Shown here: positions 34,964-46,682 of the stretch, one piece after another | Numbering within the stretch: the first letter of the stretch is position 1 | How the letters are laid out: each line of letters begins with the position of its first letter | NCBI RefSeq assembly: GCF_018736065.1 | Contig: NZ_CP076129.1 | Span: forward strand, 1,439,501 to 1,503,500 | DNA length: 64,000 nt | Direction: 5' to 3' | Source: Flammeovirga kamogawensis | Lineage (GTDB): Bacteria; Bacteroidota; Bacteroidia; Cytophagales; Flammeovirgaceae | The notes under the pieces: model-generated | Told to the model about the DNA's origin: nothing | Databases searched by the model: none | Seen by the model: only the letters and a program-made list of their open reading frames with translations | Program-made: the position numbers and the translations under genes

Positions 34964-35881
34964 TTACACCCCAAACAATCCTTCAATTGAAAGGTATCTT
35001 TCGCCTGTATCATAATTAAATGTAAGAATTGAACTTCCTTCAGGTATCTCTGCTAATTTTTTGTCTACAGCAGCTAAAGATGCTCCAGTAGAAATTCCAC
35101 CAAGGAAACCTTCTTTAAGTGCTAATTCTCTTGCAAAAGCTTTAGACTTTTCAGCATCAACACCAATAGCACCATCTAATAAAGTGGTATCTAAGTTTTT
35201 TGGAATAAAACCAGCTCCAATTCCTTGTAATGGGTGAGGACCAGGAGCACCTCCACCGATAACTGCACTTACTTCTGGTTCTACAGCAAATACTTTAAGG
35301 TTTGGCCATTTTTCTTTAAGCACTTTAGCAACACCAGTTATATGTCCGCCTGTACCAACACCTGTAATTAAATAATCTAATCCGTTAGGAAAATCCTCAA
35401 TAATTTCTTGAGCTGTTGTTGTAGCATGGATATTTACGTTGGCAGGATTATCAAATTGAGAAGGAATCCAAGCATTTTTATTTTCGGCAGCTAATTCTTC
35501 TGCTTTGGTAATTGCACCTTTCATACCTTTCTCTTTAGGCGTAAGTACTAATTTAGCTCCATAACTTGCCATTAATTTTCTACGCTCAATACTCATAGAT
35601 TCTGGCATACAGAGAGTAATTGAATATCCTTTTACTGCAGCAACCATAGAAAGACCTACACCTGTATTTCCAGAAGTAGGTTCAATAATTTCAGAGTCTT
35701 TGTTTAAAAGTCCATCTTCTTCCGCTTTTTCAATCATAGCTAAAGCAATTCTATCCTTAATACTACTCGCAGGATTAAATCTTTCAGCTTTAATAAATAC
35801 ATTATACTTATTCGAGAAGAGTTTATTAATTTTTATAATAGGAGTTTGTCCTATTGTTTCGAGAATTGAATTATAGATCAT
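34964..35881 (-). CDS. cysK: Cysteine synthase A (O-acetylserine sulfhydrylase)
   Basis: A PLP enzyme that makes L-cysteine from O-acetylserine and sulfide in the cytoplasm. The 305-residue length is typical. The cofactor lysine is Lys42 in NPASSIKDR. The substrate loop is [11 protein letters not shown], the phosphate-binding loop is [14 protein letters not shown], and the [17 protein letters not shown] signature is characteristic of CysK over CysM and CBS. It is transcribed alone with its own terminator. I see no regulatory element I can name in the 168 bp upstream. Confidence 0.95.
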   Translation of the reverse strand: MIYNSILETIGQTPIIKINKLFSNKYNVFIKAERFNPASSIKDRIALAMIEKAEEDGLLNKDSEIIEPTSGNTGVGLSMVAAVKGYSITLCMPESMSIERRKLMASYGAKLVLTPKEKGMKGAITKAEELAAENKNAWIPSQFDNPANVNIHATTTAQEIIEDFPNGLDYLITGVGTGGHITGVAKVLKEKWPNLKVFAVEPEVSAVIGGGAPGPHPLQGIGAGFIPKNLDTTLLDGAIGVDAEKSKAFARELALKEGFLGGISTGASLAAVDKKLAEIPEGSSILTFNYDTGERYLSIEGLFGV

Positions 35882-36049
35882 TTGTATTTTATATTTAAAT
35901 GTTTGTTACACGAAATAACATATAATTTTATTAGCATCCAAAGTCTATATACTTTATATACTAATAAAGATTGTAATATAGTTTATTACTCGTTTTAATT
36001 AGAATGAACGATCTTAAATTGTGATTATTTCAATGATTTAAATGAGAGT

Positions 36050-37459
36050 TTAAGGAATTACAATTTTCTCTGTAGCAATAGATTGCCCATTATTTACTCT
36101 AATGATGTATTGCCCTTGGTCTAAGTCTGTGAAATCTAAAGGGATTTTTTTACTCTCTACCTTACTAGTATCGAGTGTTTTTCGACGCATTAAATATCCA
36201 TTAGTACTATAAATTTCATAAGTAGTGATACTCCCATCAAGTGCATTTAGTTCTAAAATAGCAGTTTTATCTTTCGGTGCATTTGGAATTACTTTTACAT
36301 TAAATATCGCTTCATTGCCACCCACCTGAATTGGACCAAACACTTCAGAATTACCATCAATATCAACTTGTAAAATTCTATAATAAAAAGCTTCACTTAA
36401 ATGGTCTTGCCAGAAGTAAGTACTTTTTATTAAACGATCATCATATACTTTAATTTGATCAAGTGCTTCCCAATCATTTTTATCTATTGCTCTTTCAATT
36501 ATATAATAGTCGCAATTTATTTCTGACGAAGTAGACCAGTGTAGTGTATTTTTTCCCTGTTCAATTTTTCCTGTAAATGATATTAATGCAATAGGTGGAG
36601 ATGTATTTAAAAGATAATCGCAAGTAACAAGGTTGTTGTCTGGTATAAAATTGCAATTGGGTATGCTCCAATTTAAAGCATATGATAAATTTTCATCGTC
36701 TAGCTTACCAAAATCTACTGAGGTGTTTTCAGAAAATTTGAACGTACCTTTTCCCATAAGATACAAAACATCATTAGGCTGTTTTATGCTAGATAAATCT
36801 AAAATACTGTTTTCAGTAAAACTAATTAACCCATCATTCTGAATTTCAAAATCATTTCCTTCAATACTTAAACTTTCTGAAATAATGACAGAAGCTGTAT
36901 CTACTATGCTAAGGTTACTATGTTTAGCTATATAGATGTTACCAATATTAGCTTCCTTTCCTCTAAATTGAAGTAAACCATGCTGGATATTTACATCATT
37001 CGCATAAATGTTATTATTTAGTATTGCAGAAGAATTGATGATAATTTTATCGTCAGCACTAAGGTAATTAGCAATATTATAAGCAGATATAGTGTTCACT
37101 TTCTCAAATGAAATATACTTTTGTGTACTTATACTATCACCAGAAATTGATGAAGCAAATTGTTGCTTTTGATTATTAACACTACCTGATACTACAATTT
37201 CAGCATTTGTAATTAATGCTCCTACGATTTGTAAATTTCCCTCTAAAGTGATCTTTTTAGCTTTAAGCGTATCTGTACTACTACCTCTAAATTGAACTGT
37301 AGGGTCAAAGCCACCTTGAATAATAATTTCTTTATTAGCATATAATTTAGAAGACCTATTAATAGACACAGGTGTCTTTAAAATGATTTGTGCATTAACA
37401 GTTTCCGTGTAAATACAGCATAACACAATTAGAATGAATACGTTAAATGTGGCTTTCAT
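36050..37459 (-). CDS. Secreted T9SS-sorted protein with beta-helix-like repeats
   Basis: A 469-residue protein with a signal peptide (residues 1-24, ending TVNAQ). The first ~260 residues are short beta repeats rich in I/V/N (for example ANEI-type turns such as KEIIIQGGF, KKITLEGNLQIVGALITNAEI), suggesting a solenoid or adhesin-like fold. A fibronectin-like module follows at about 290-385 (LISFTGKIEQGKNTLHWSTSSE, FYYRILQVDIDGNSE). A C-terminal sorting domain covers the end (VKVIPNAPKDKTAILELN through GQYIIRVNNGQSIATEKIVI), though its opening lacks the usual YPNP and reads VIPNAP. Probably cell-surface or secreted, exact role unknown. Confidence 0.7.
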   Translation of the reverse strand: MKATFNVFILIVLCCIYTETVNAQIILKTPVSINRSSKLYANKEIIIQGGFDPTVQFRGSSTDTLKAKKITLEGNLQIVGALITNAEIVVSGSVNNQKQQFASSISGDSISTQKYISFEKVNTISAYNIANYLSADDKIIINSSAILNNNIYANDVNIQHGLLQFRGKEANIGNIYIAKHSNLSIVDTASVIISESLSIEGNDFEIQNDGLISFTENSILDLSSIKQPNDVLYLMGKGTFKFSENTSVDFGKLDDENLSYALNWSIPNCNFIPDNNLVTCDYLLNTSPPIALISFTGKIEQGKNTLHWSTSSEINCDYYIIERAIDKNDWEALDQIKVYDDRLIKSTYFWQDHLSEAFYYRILQVDIDGNSEVFGPIQVGGNEAIFNVKVIPNAPKDKTAILELNALDGSITTYEIYSTNGYLMRRKTLDTSKVESKKIPLDFTDLDQGQYIIRVNNGQSIATEKIVIP

Positions 37460-38189
37460 AATAGGATTGCTCTTTCAATAAATTAGTTAATCATAGAATG
37501 ATTTTTATTCAGACTAAAACTATCATTTTATACGCAATAGTACAGATGGAATTCGTCTTGGTTAATATTTATTAGCTTTATAATGGAACGGAAAGCATTT
37601 TTCAGATTACTGATGATTACTGTTAATCTGATGGTTTTTTATGCTATTTGCTTAATTATTGTCATATCTAAGTCAAAATTATGCTACAATTGGTGAGGAT
37701 TATTACAGTTTTTGATTTACAAATCGGCTACATTTGTTTTAAGTGTAAGTCAAACTATTAATAGTTAATTTACATCAAAGGATTTTTTAAGATTCTAATT
37801 TTTTATAGCATAACTGTGATTACTTATAAGAGAAAATGCTAATAGAATCGCTTCGGTTTTCCTTATGTTCAGTTGCAAGATTGAACATAAGGGAAATTGT
37901 AAGAAGCAGAAATTGATATTGACGAATTTAGACAGAAATAAGAGTGAAAAATTCAACTATGATCTACAAAATCAATATAAATTGAAAGTATTCTTAAAGT
38001 AAGGTTTATCAAATAGAAAAGATGTATTTAAAAAATGGACAATTATATTGAAACGCTAATCTGCTAATAAAATAATTTTTTCTGCTAGTATAAACCTTAA
38101 CTATCAACGAATATGCATCAGAGTAATTTTTTAATAGATCTATTTTAAACAATTGACTCAGAGAAGAAATAAACAAATAACAGAAGAGT
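37460..38189. other. 730-base non-coding region between divergent genes
   Basis: No supportable gene. A -7-like TACATTTG lies at 37729-37736 on the plus strand, with a TTTG 14 bases before it (shorter than the usual 19). A strong hairpin is at 37850-37907. AAGGTTTA (near 38000) and TAAACCTT (near 38095) form a distant inverted pair. The region probably carries the promoter and a long leader for the sulfatase locus that begins at 38190. Confidence 0.5.
37850..37907 (+). other. Predicted structured RNA element upstream of the sulfatase locus
   Basis: A perfect 11-bp stem, CCTTATGTTCA (37861-37871) with its complement at 37882-37892, closes a 10-base loop. It extends outward through an AAA/TTT zipper and a GCTTC/GAAGC clamp (37850-37854 with 37903-37907). 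There is no T run, so it is not a terminator on the plus strand. It may be a leader RNA structure or a palindromic protein site. Confidence 0.4.
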
Positions 38190-39749
38190 ATGAAAATTAA
38201 AAGTATTTACGCACTAGCATTAATGGGAATGTTTTCTTGTAGTAAAGGAACTTCTTTAGATGGACAAGCAAATAAAAAAGTAGACAAACCAAATATTATC
38301 GTTTTTTATGTAGATGATTTAGGATATGGTGATGTTGGAGTAAATGGATTAAAAGGAGCAACTACACCAGTGATAGATAATTTAGCTCAAGGTGGAATTA
38401 ATTTTACAGATGTTCACTCTCCACATGCGACTTGTACACCTTCAAGATATGCAATGCTAACTGGTGAGTATGCTTTTAGAAAGAAAGCACAAATTTTACC
38501 AGGTGATGCTCCTTTATTGATTGATACAAACAAAAAGACTTTGCCCGACATGCTAAAAGATGCAGGGTATGCAACGGGTGTTGTAGGTAAATGGCATTTA
38601 GGTTTAGGTAATGGTAGCGTTAACTGGAATGAAGCTGTTAAACCTGGTCCATTAGAAATAGGATTTGATTATTCTTTCTTGCTACCAGCAACTGGAGATA
38701 GAGTTCCTGCTGTGTATTTAGAAAATCATCATGTGGTGAATTTAGATAAAAATGATCCTCTAGTAGTTAATTATAAAAAGAAACCTGGTAACACTTATCC
38801 AACTGGAGAAGAAAACCCAGAATTAAGACGCCAGCCAGCAGATAAACAGCACAATAAGACAATAATTAATGGTATTTCAAGAATTGGCTACATGTCTGGA
38901 GGGGAAAAAGCAATTTGGAAAGATGAAGAGTTCCCTGACGTTTTAGCTGGTAAAGCAAACGAATTTATGACAAAACATAAAGATCAACCTTTCTTTTTAT
39001 ATTTTGCTTTTCATGATATTCACGTTCCTCGTTTACCAAATAATGATTGGAAAGGAAAATCAGAAATGGGAGTTAGAGGTGATGTTATCATGCAAATGGA
39101 TCACACTGTTGGAATGGTAATGGAATCATTAAAAAAACTAGGTCTTGAAGAAAACACGTTAGTCATTTTTACATCAGATAATGGTCCGGTTCTTAATGAT
39201 GGTTACGACGATAAGGCAGTGGAATTATTGAACGATCATAAACCTGCAGGTATTTATAGTGGTGGAAAATATTCTGCTTTAGAAGGGGGCACGCGTGTAC
39301 CAATGATTGCTTATTGGCCTAAACATATTAAAGGTGGAAAAACAAGTGATGCTATGTTTTCTCATTTAGATTTTTATGCATCTTTTGCTGATTTAGCGGG
39401 AGTAGAAATTAAAAAAGGAGAAGCAATTGATAGTAAAGATGTTTTATCTGCATTAATAGGAACTTCTGATGAAGGACGAAAAATGATGTTAGAGGAGTCT
39501 TATACTTTATCTTTAAGAAATGGTGATTGGAAATACATTGAGCCAATTGCGAAGAATAAAAGAATTCCAGATTTTATGGATAAAAATAAAGGTATTAAAG
39601 GTGGCATGTCTAAGAAAGTACAACTCTTTGATTTATCAAATGACCCTGCAGAGACAACAAATGTTGCTAATAAACATCCAGAAATGGTGAAAATGATGCA
39701 AGCACACATCGATTCTCTTAAGAGTGTTTCAGTAAGTGCATCATTATAA
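38190..39749 (+). CDS. Sulfatase lipoprotein, S1 family (CTPSR type)
   Basis: An exported sulfate-ester hydrolase. The N-terminus has a lipoprotein-like signal (GMFSC, Cys17). The sulfatase core starts at KPNIIVFYVDDLGYGDVG with metal-binding Asp residues. The active-site motif is CTPSR (Cys82), the residue to be oxidised to formylglycine. Further signatures are GKWHLGLG, TLVIFTSDNGP and the substrate-side GGTRVPMIAYWP. At 519 residues it is a normal length. It opens a plus-strand series of polysaccharide-degradation genes, so algal sulfated glycans are likely substrates (inference). No maturase gene is present in the window. A terminator follows at 39764-39800. Confidence 0.92.
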   Translation: MKIKSIYALALMGMFSCSKGTSLDGQANKKVDKPNIIVFYVDDLGYGDVGVNGLKGATTPVIDNLAQGGINFTDVHSPHATCTPSRYAMLTGEYAFRKKAQILPGDAPLLIDTNKKTLPDMLKDAGYATGVVGKWHLGLGNGSVNWNEAVKPGPLEIGFDYSFLLPATGDRVPAVYLENHHVVNLDKNDPLVVNYKKKPGNTYPTGEENPELRRQPADKQHNKTIINGISRIGYMSGGEKAIWKDEEFPDVLAGKANEFMTKHKDQPFFLYFAFHDIHVPRLPNNDWKGKSEMGVRGDVIMQMDHTVGMVMESLKKLGLEENTLVIFTSDNGPVLNDGYDDKAVELLNDHKPAGIYSGGKYSALEGGTRVPMIAYWPKHIKGGKTSDAMFSHLDFYASFADLAGVEIKKGEAIDSKDVLSALIGTSDEGRKMMLEESYTLSLRNGDWKYIEPIAKNKRIPDFMDKNKGIKGGMSKKVQLFDLSNDPAETTNVANKHPEMVKMMQAHIDSLKSVSVSASL

Positions 39750-39763
39750 ATATTAATTTAGAT

Positions 39764-39800
39764 AAGGGCATCTGTTGTAAGAAATAGATGCCCTTTATTC
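39764..39800 (+). terminator. Intrinsic terminator after the first sulfatase
   Basis: A perfect 10-bp stem (39764-39773 with 39786-39795) is followed by TATTC, 14 bases after the sulfatase stop. Confidence 0.65.
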
Positions 39801-39848
39801 TATCACTGTTATACAGACTACTTATTTTAAATGACCTATTTTATCAGC

Positions 39849-41495
39849 ATGAATTATATAAACAGATCAATTCTAACTTTTTTTTGTATAATTTTTGGTG
39901 CACAATTAAGTGCTGCAAAAGATTATTTTTTTGATTTCAATACTGGATCAAATACAAACCCTGGAACAAAAGAGCAACCATATAAAGATTTTAAAGTTAT
40001 AGAGAACCTTTCTCTTAAAGGAGGCGATAAATTACTCTTTCTAGGAGAAACAACTTTTAAAGGTGAATTAGTTCTGTTAAACTTAAATGGAGAAAAAGAT
40101 AACCCTATTGTTATTTCTTCTTATGGAAAAAAAGGTACTAAAGCACTAATTGATGCAAAAGGTGAGCGTAATGGAATAAGCATTGTGAATTGCAGTTATA
40201 TCTTAATTGATAATATAGAAATTACAGCCGATGGAGGGAAGAGCAATCAACCTGTATATGGTAAAAAACCGATGCGTTGTGGAATTTTGGTTGTAGCCAA
40301 AGATCAAATTAAACATCAAGATATTAAAATAAGCAATGTAGTAATAAGAGATATTTTTTATGCTAAAAAAGGGGTGACTCGTTCAAAAGAAGAGACGCAT
40401 TCAGCTATGGGAAATCAGAGTTATGGATATGGAATACGCTATGTGACCACAAATATAAAAACTGGTTTGTCAAATATGTACATAGAAAATACTACTGTAA
40501 ATAATGTTGGGCATACAGGTATAAAGTATTCAGGTAAAAAACAGAACATCAATAATATAAAATTATATTCATCTAAAGTTCTAAAATCTGGAGGCCCAGG
40601 AATTCAGATGAGTTTAGTAAAGGATGTGCATGTTATGGGAAATACAGTAATGCATTCAGGCAGTAATTCAGATTCTAGAAAATGGGCAAGAGGTTCTGGC
40701 TTATGGACATGGGGTGCAGATAATGTTTTGATAGAAAAAAATGAATTTAAACATGCACGAGGTCCTGCTGACTCTGCTGGTGCTCACATCGATTTTAATT
40801 GTTCTAATGTTATTTTACAATACAATTTGAGTGTAGATAATGCGGGTGGTTTTTGTGAGATTTTAGGCAATAATTACAATTGTGCTTACCGCTATAATGT
40901 GAGTATAAACGATGGATTTAGAGTAAAAGAGAAAGGAGTTAATCCACAATCAGGAAAAATATTTTGGTTGAGTGGTTTTGTAGGTAAAAACAAAGAAAGA
41001 AATGGACCTTTTAATACCTACTTTTATAACAATACTATTTTTGTAAAGAAGGGTATTCAAGCAAATATTGCGATAGATAAAAATGCAAAAGGAGCTTTAA
41101 TTGCAAATAATATTTTTTATGTTGAACAAGATATGCAAAGGGTATTGGGTGATCAATACAAAGCAGAAAAAGGAGGGACACAAAACCAAGAAAGAATGTT
41201 TTGTAAAAATAACCTCTTTTTATCATCAACTAATTGGCCAACTGATTTAAAAGTACAACCTACTTCTTCGATTATAGGAGACCCTAAATTTAGAAATAGT
41301 AAAGGAATGGAGATTGCTGATTTTACCCCTAAGAATAAAAAACTAATAAGTGGAAAAGGAATCAGTATAGAAAAAATTATAGGTGATGATATTGGTTTGA
41401 AAGGTGGATTAAAAATGAACAAAGATATTCTTGGAAATTCATTTAAAGGTAAACCAGATGTGGGGGCAATTCAGTTAAAGAACAAAATTAATTAA
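39849..41495 (+). CDS. Secreted right-handed parallel beta-helix protein, possible polysaccharidase
   Basis: The frame opens at 39831, but the ATG at 39849 gives the better signal peptide (MNYINRSILTFFCIIFGAQ, cleavage near LSA-A). The mature ~520 residues show repeating beta-helix turns (ISIVNCSYILIDNIEI, NIKLYSSKVLKSGGPGIQM, VHVMGNTVMHSG, NVLIEKNEFKHARG, NVILQYNLSVDNAGG). The start DYFFDFNTGSNTNPGTKEQP is typical of pectate-lyase-like folds, and PDVGAIQL is a usual end. Acidic and aromatic residues cluster around SGLWTWGADN and AGAHIDFNC, where a catalytic groove could lie. I cannot assign a CAZy family. By context it acts on a sulfated galactan or similar glycan outside the cytoplasm. Confidence 0.75.
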   Translation: MNYINRSILTFFCIIFGAQLSAAKDYFFDFNTGSNTNPGTKEQPYKDFKVIENLSLKGGDKLLFLGETTFKGELVLLNLNGEKDNPIVISSYGKKGTKALIDAKGERNGISIVNCSYILIDNIEITADGGKSNQPVYGKKPMRCGILVVAKDQIKHQDIKISNVVIRDIFYAKKGVTRSKEETHSAMGNQSYGYGIRYVTTNIKTGLSNMYIENTTVNNVGHTGIKYSGKKQNINNIKLYSSKVLKSGGPGIQMSLVKDVHVMGNTVMHSGSNSDSRKWARGSGLWTWGADNVLIEKNEFKHARGPADSAGAHIDFNCSNVILQYNLSVDNAGGFCEILGNNYNCAYRYNVSINDGFRVKEKGVNPQSGKIFWLSGFVGKNKERNGPFNTYFYNNTIFVKKGIQANIAIDKNAKGALIANNIFYVEQDMQRVLGDQYKAEKGGTQNQERMFCKNNLFLSSTNWPTDLKVQPTSSIIGDPKFRNSKGMEIADFTPKNKKLISGKGISIEKIIGDDIGLKGGLKMNKDILGNSFKGKPDVGAIQLKNKIN

Positions 41496-41668
41496 TAAGT
41501 GTTTTTTATAACATAAAATTGACGGACATCTTCTACCAATACTAAATTGACTAATTAGTTATACTATTTGATTAAAATGTTCTAATTATACGTTTTCTTT
41601 TAGTGAAATTTGTAACTAGTATTTAAGAAGAGTAGATGTCACAATTATTTGATGTGAAAAGATTTTTT

Positions 41669-43108
41669 ATGATGAACAGATTGACGAAATTAACTTTAAA
41701 AGCGGCTCTATTATTTTTAGTAACATTGCAGTTTTCACAAGCAGATGACGGCGGAATTAAAAAGGCAAAAAAGCCTAACGTTTTAGTGATCTTAGCTGAT
41801 GATTTGGGTTATAATGATGTTGGATTTAACGGTTCTACAGAAATACCTACACCCAATATTGATAGAATAGCAAACGAAGGAGTTCATTTTACAAATGGCT
41901 ATGTTTCTTATGCAGTCTGCGGACCAAGTAGAGCAGGTTTAATAACTGGAAGATATCAGGATAGATTTGGGTGTGGAAGAAACCCTCTTTGGGCACCAAA
42001 TGATGTAAACCAAGGTTTAGCGTTATCAGAAGAAACAATTGCAGATGTATTGGGTAGAGAAGGATATAAAAGTATGGCGTTGGGAAAATGGCATTTAGGT
42101 GCTCACGAAGATCTTCGTCCGTTAAATAGAGGATTTGATGAATTTTATGGCTTCTTAACGGGAGGTCATAATTATTTTCCAGAAGAATTAACATTGTCAG
42201 ATATTTCGAAAGTGACTTCGCAATTTCATGCTTATAAAACAATGATGCTGCATAACAATGTACGCGTTAAAGAAACTGAGTATGTAACTGATGGGTTGTC
42301 TAGAGAAGCGGCAAAATTTATTGATAATAATGCAGACAAGCCATTTTTTATGTATTTAGCTTATAATGCTCCTCACTCTCCATTACAAGCTACACAAAAA
42401 TATTTAGATAGATTTTCTCATTTAGAAAAAGGAAAAAGGAAAACATACTGTGCAATGGTGAGTGCACTAGATGATGGCGTAGGAAGAGTATTGGAAATGT
42501 TAGAAAAGAAGGGCATAGCAGATAATACGATTGTTATTTTTCTTTCAGATAATGGAGGTCCATTAAAATATAAAACAGATAATGGAGCATTAAGAGCAGG
42601 TAAAGGAAGTATTTATGAAGGTGGAATTAGAGTGCCTTTTGCCATGCGTTGGCCAAATAAAATAAAAGCAGGAACTGTTTATGATGAACCTGTAATTTCT
42701 CTTGATATTATGGGTATTGCAGTAGCATATGCAAATGCATCGCCAAAAAATCAAATAGATGGTGTAAACATTGTTCCATACATTACAGGTGATAAAAAAG
42801 GTGTTCCTCATGATGAATTAAGATGGAGAATGTTTGATAAAAAACACTATGCAGTACGTAAAGGAAATATCAAATATATCAATAAAATAAATAAAAAAAA
42901 TGGAAAGGTTTTACAAGAATATTATGATGTAAAGAATGATATTTCTGAAGCAAAACCTTTAAAACTTTCTGCTAGCGAAAAAGAGGATTTACAAGCCAAT
43001 TACGATAGTTGGGTAGATCAACTTTTAAACCCTAAATATTTAGGATTAGGGCAAGATAAAAAGTACACTGAATTGCACCCAAATAGGTACAATACTGTTG
43101 TATATTAA
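41669..43108 (+). CDS. Sulfatase, S1 family (CGPSR type)
   Basis: A secreted sulfatase. I place the start at 41669, or equally 41672, because this gives a classical signal peptide (about MMNRLTKLTLKAALLFLVT, cleavage before DDGG). The frame upstream to 41636 would add twelve unlikely residues. Core motifs are KPNVLVILADDLGYNDVGFN, the formylglycine site CGPSRAGLITGRY, GKWHLGAHEDLRPLNRGFDEFYG, TIVIFLSDNGGP and GGIRVPFAMRWP. It is closer in sequence style to the sulfatase at 46683 than to that at 38190, so the locus carries at least two sulfatase subfamilies. The GH2 gene follows after 68 bp. Confidence 0.93.
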   Translation: MMNRLTKLTLKAALLFLVTLQFSQADDGGIKKAKKPNVLVILADDLGYNDVGFNGSTEIPTPNIDRIANEGVHFTNGYVSYAVCGPSRAGLITGRYQDRFGCGRNPLWAPNDVNQGLALSEETIADVLGREGYKSMALGKWHLGAHEDLRPLNRGFDEFYGFLTGGHNYFPEELTLSDISKVTSQFHAYKTMMLHNNVRVKETEYVTDGLSREAAKFIDNNADKPFFMYLAYNAPHSPLQATQKYLDRFSHLEKGKRKTYCAMVSALDDGVGRVLEMLEKKGIADNTIVIFLSDNGGPLKYKTDNGALRAGKGSIYEGGIRVPFAMRWPNKIKAGTVYDEPVISLDIMGIAVAYANASPKNQIDGVNIVPYITGDKKGVPHDELRWRMFDKKHYAVRKGNIKYINKINKKNGKVLQEYYDVKNDISEAKPLKLSASEKEDLQANYDSWVDQLLNPKYLGLGQDKKYTELHPNRYNTVVY

Positions 43109-43161
43109 TTTTAATTTGAGAAACATTTTTTAGTCCTTCTAAGCTTATTTCGAAGAACTGA

Positions 43162-46362
<3,201 letters not shown>

Positions 46363-46498
46363 AAAAATCATTATTACATTTGTAGTAATGTGTTAGTATG
46401 AAATGAATTAAGACATGCTAATTAGAGTACTTATTTTAAAGTATTCAGTCAGACTTTTGAAGTAAGAGACCGACAGCTCAATCAAAAGACTACGCTAG

Positions 46499-46540
46499 AA
46501 TAGGCAACATTCCAATTTTGGAGTGATGCCTATTTTTTTT
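46499..46540 (+). terminator. Intrinsic terminator after the GH2 gene
   Basis: An outer 8-bp stem (46499-46506 with 46527-46534) is extended inward by CATTCCA/TGGAGTG pairing and followed by a T tract. The remainder of the 320-base gap to the next gene is AT-rich with nothing else I can support. Confidence 0.75.
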
Positions 46541-46682
46541 ATGCTTAAATCAATTTACATGCTAATGAATCAAAGTCAATCCAATACTTATGAGTGCATA
46601 GATACAGCTTATAAGTAGTACATATCAGCGATATATTTACAGTTATAATAGAAGTTGAACAACTATTGTAAATTACTTTACT

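Noticed and set aside
38190-43108. Naming the sulfatases as specific carrageenan or porphyran sulfatases
   Set aside because: Only the family-level motifs can be read. Substrate specificity needs subfamily assignment or assay.
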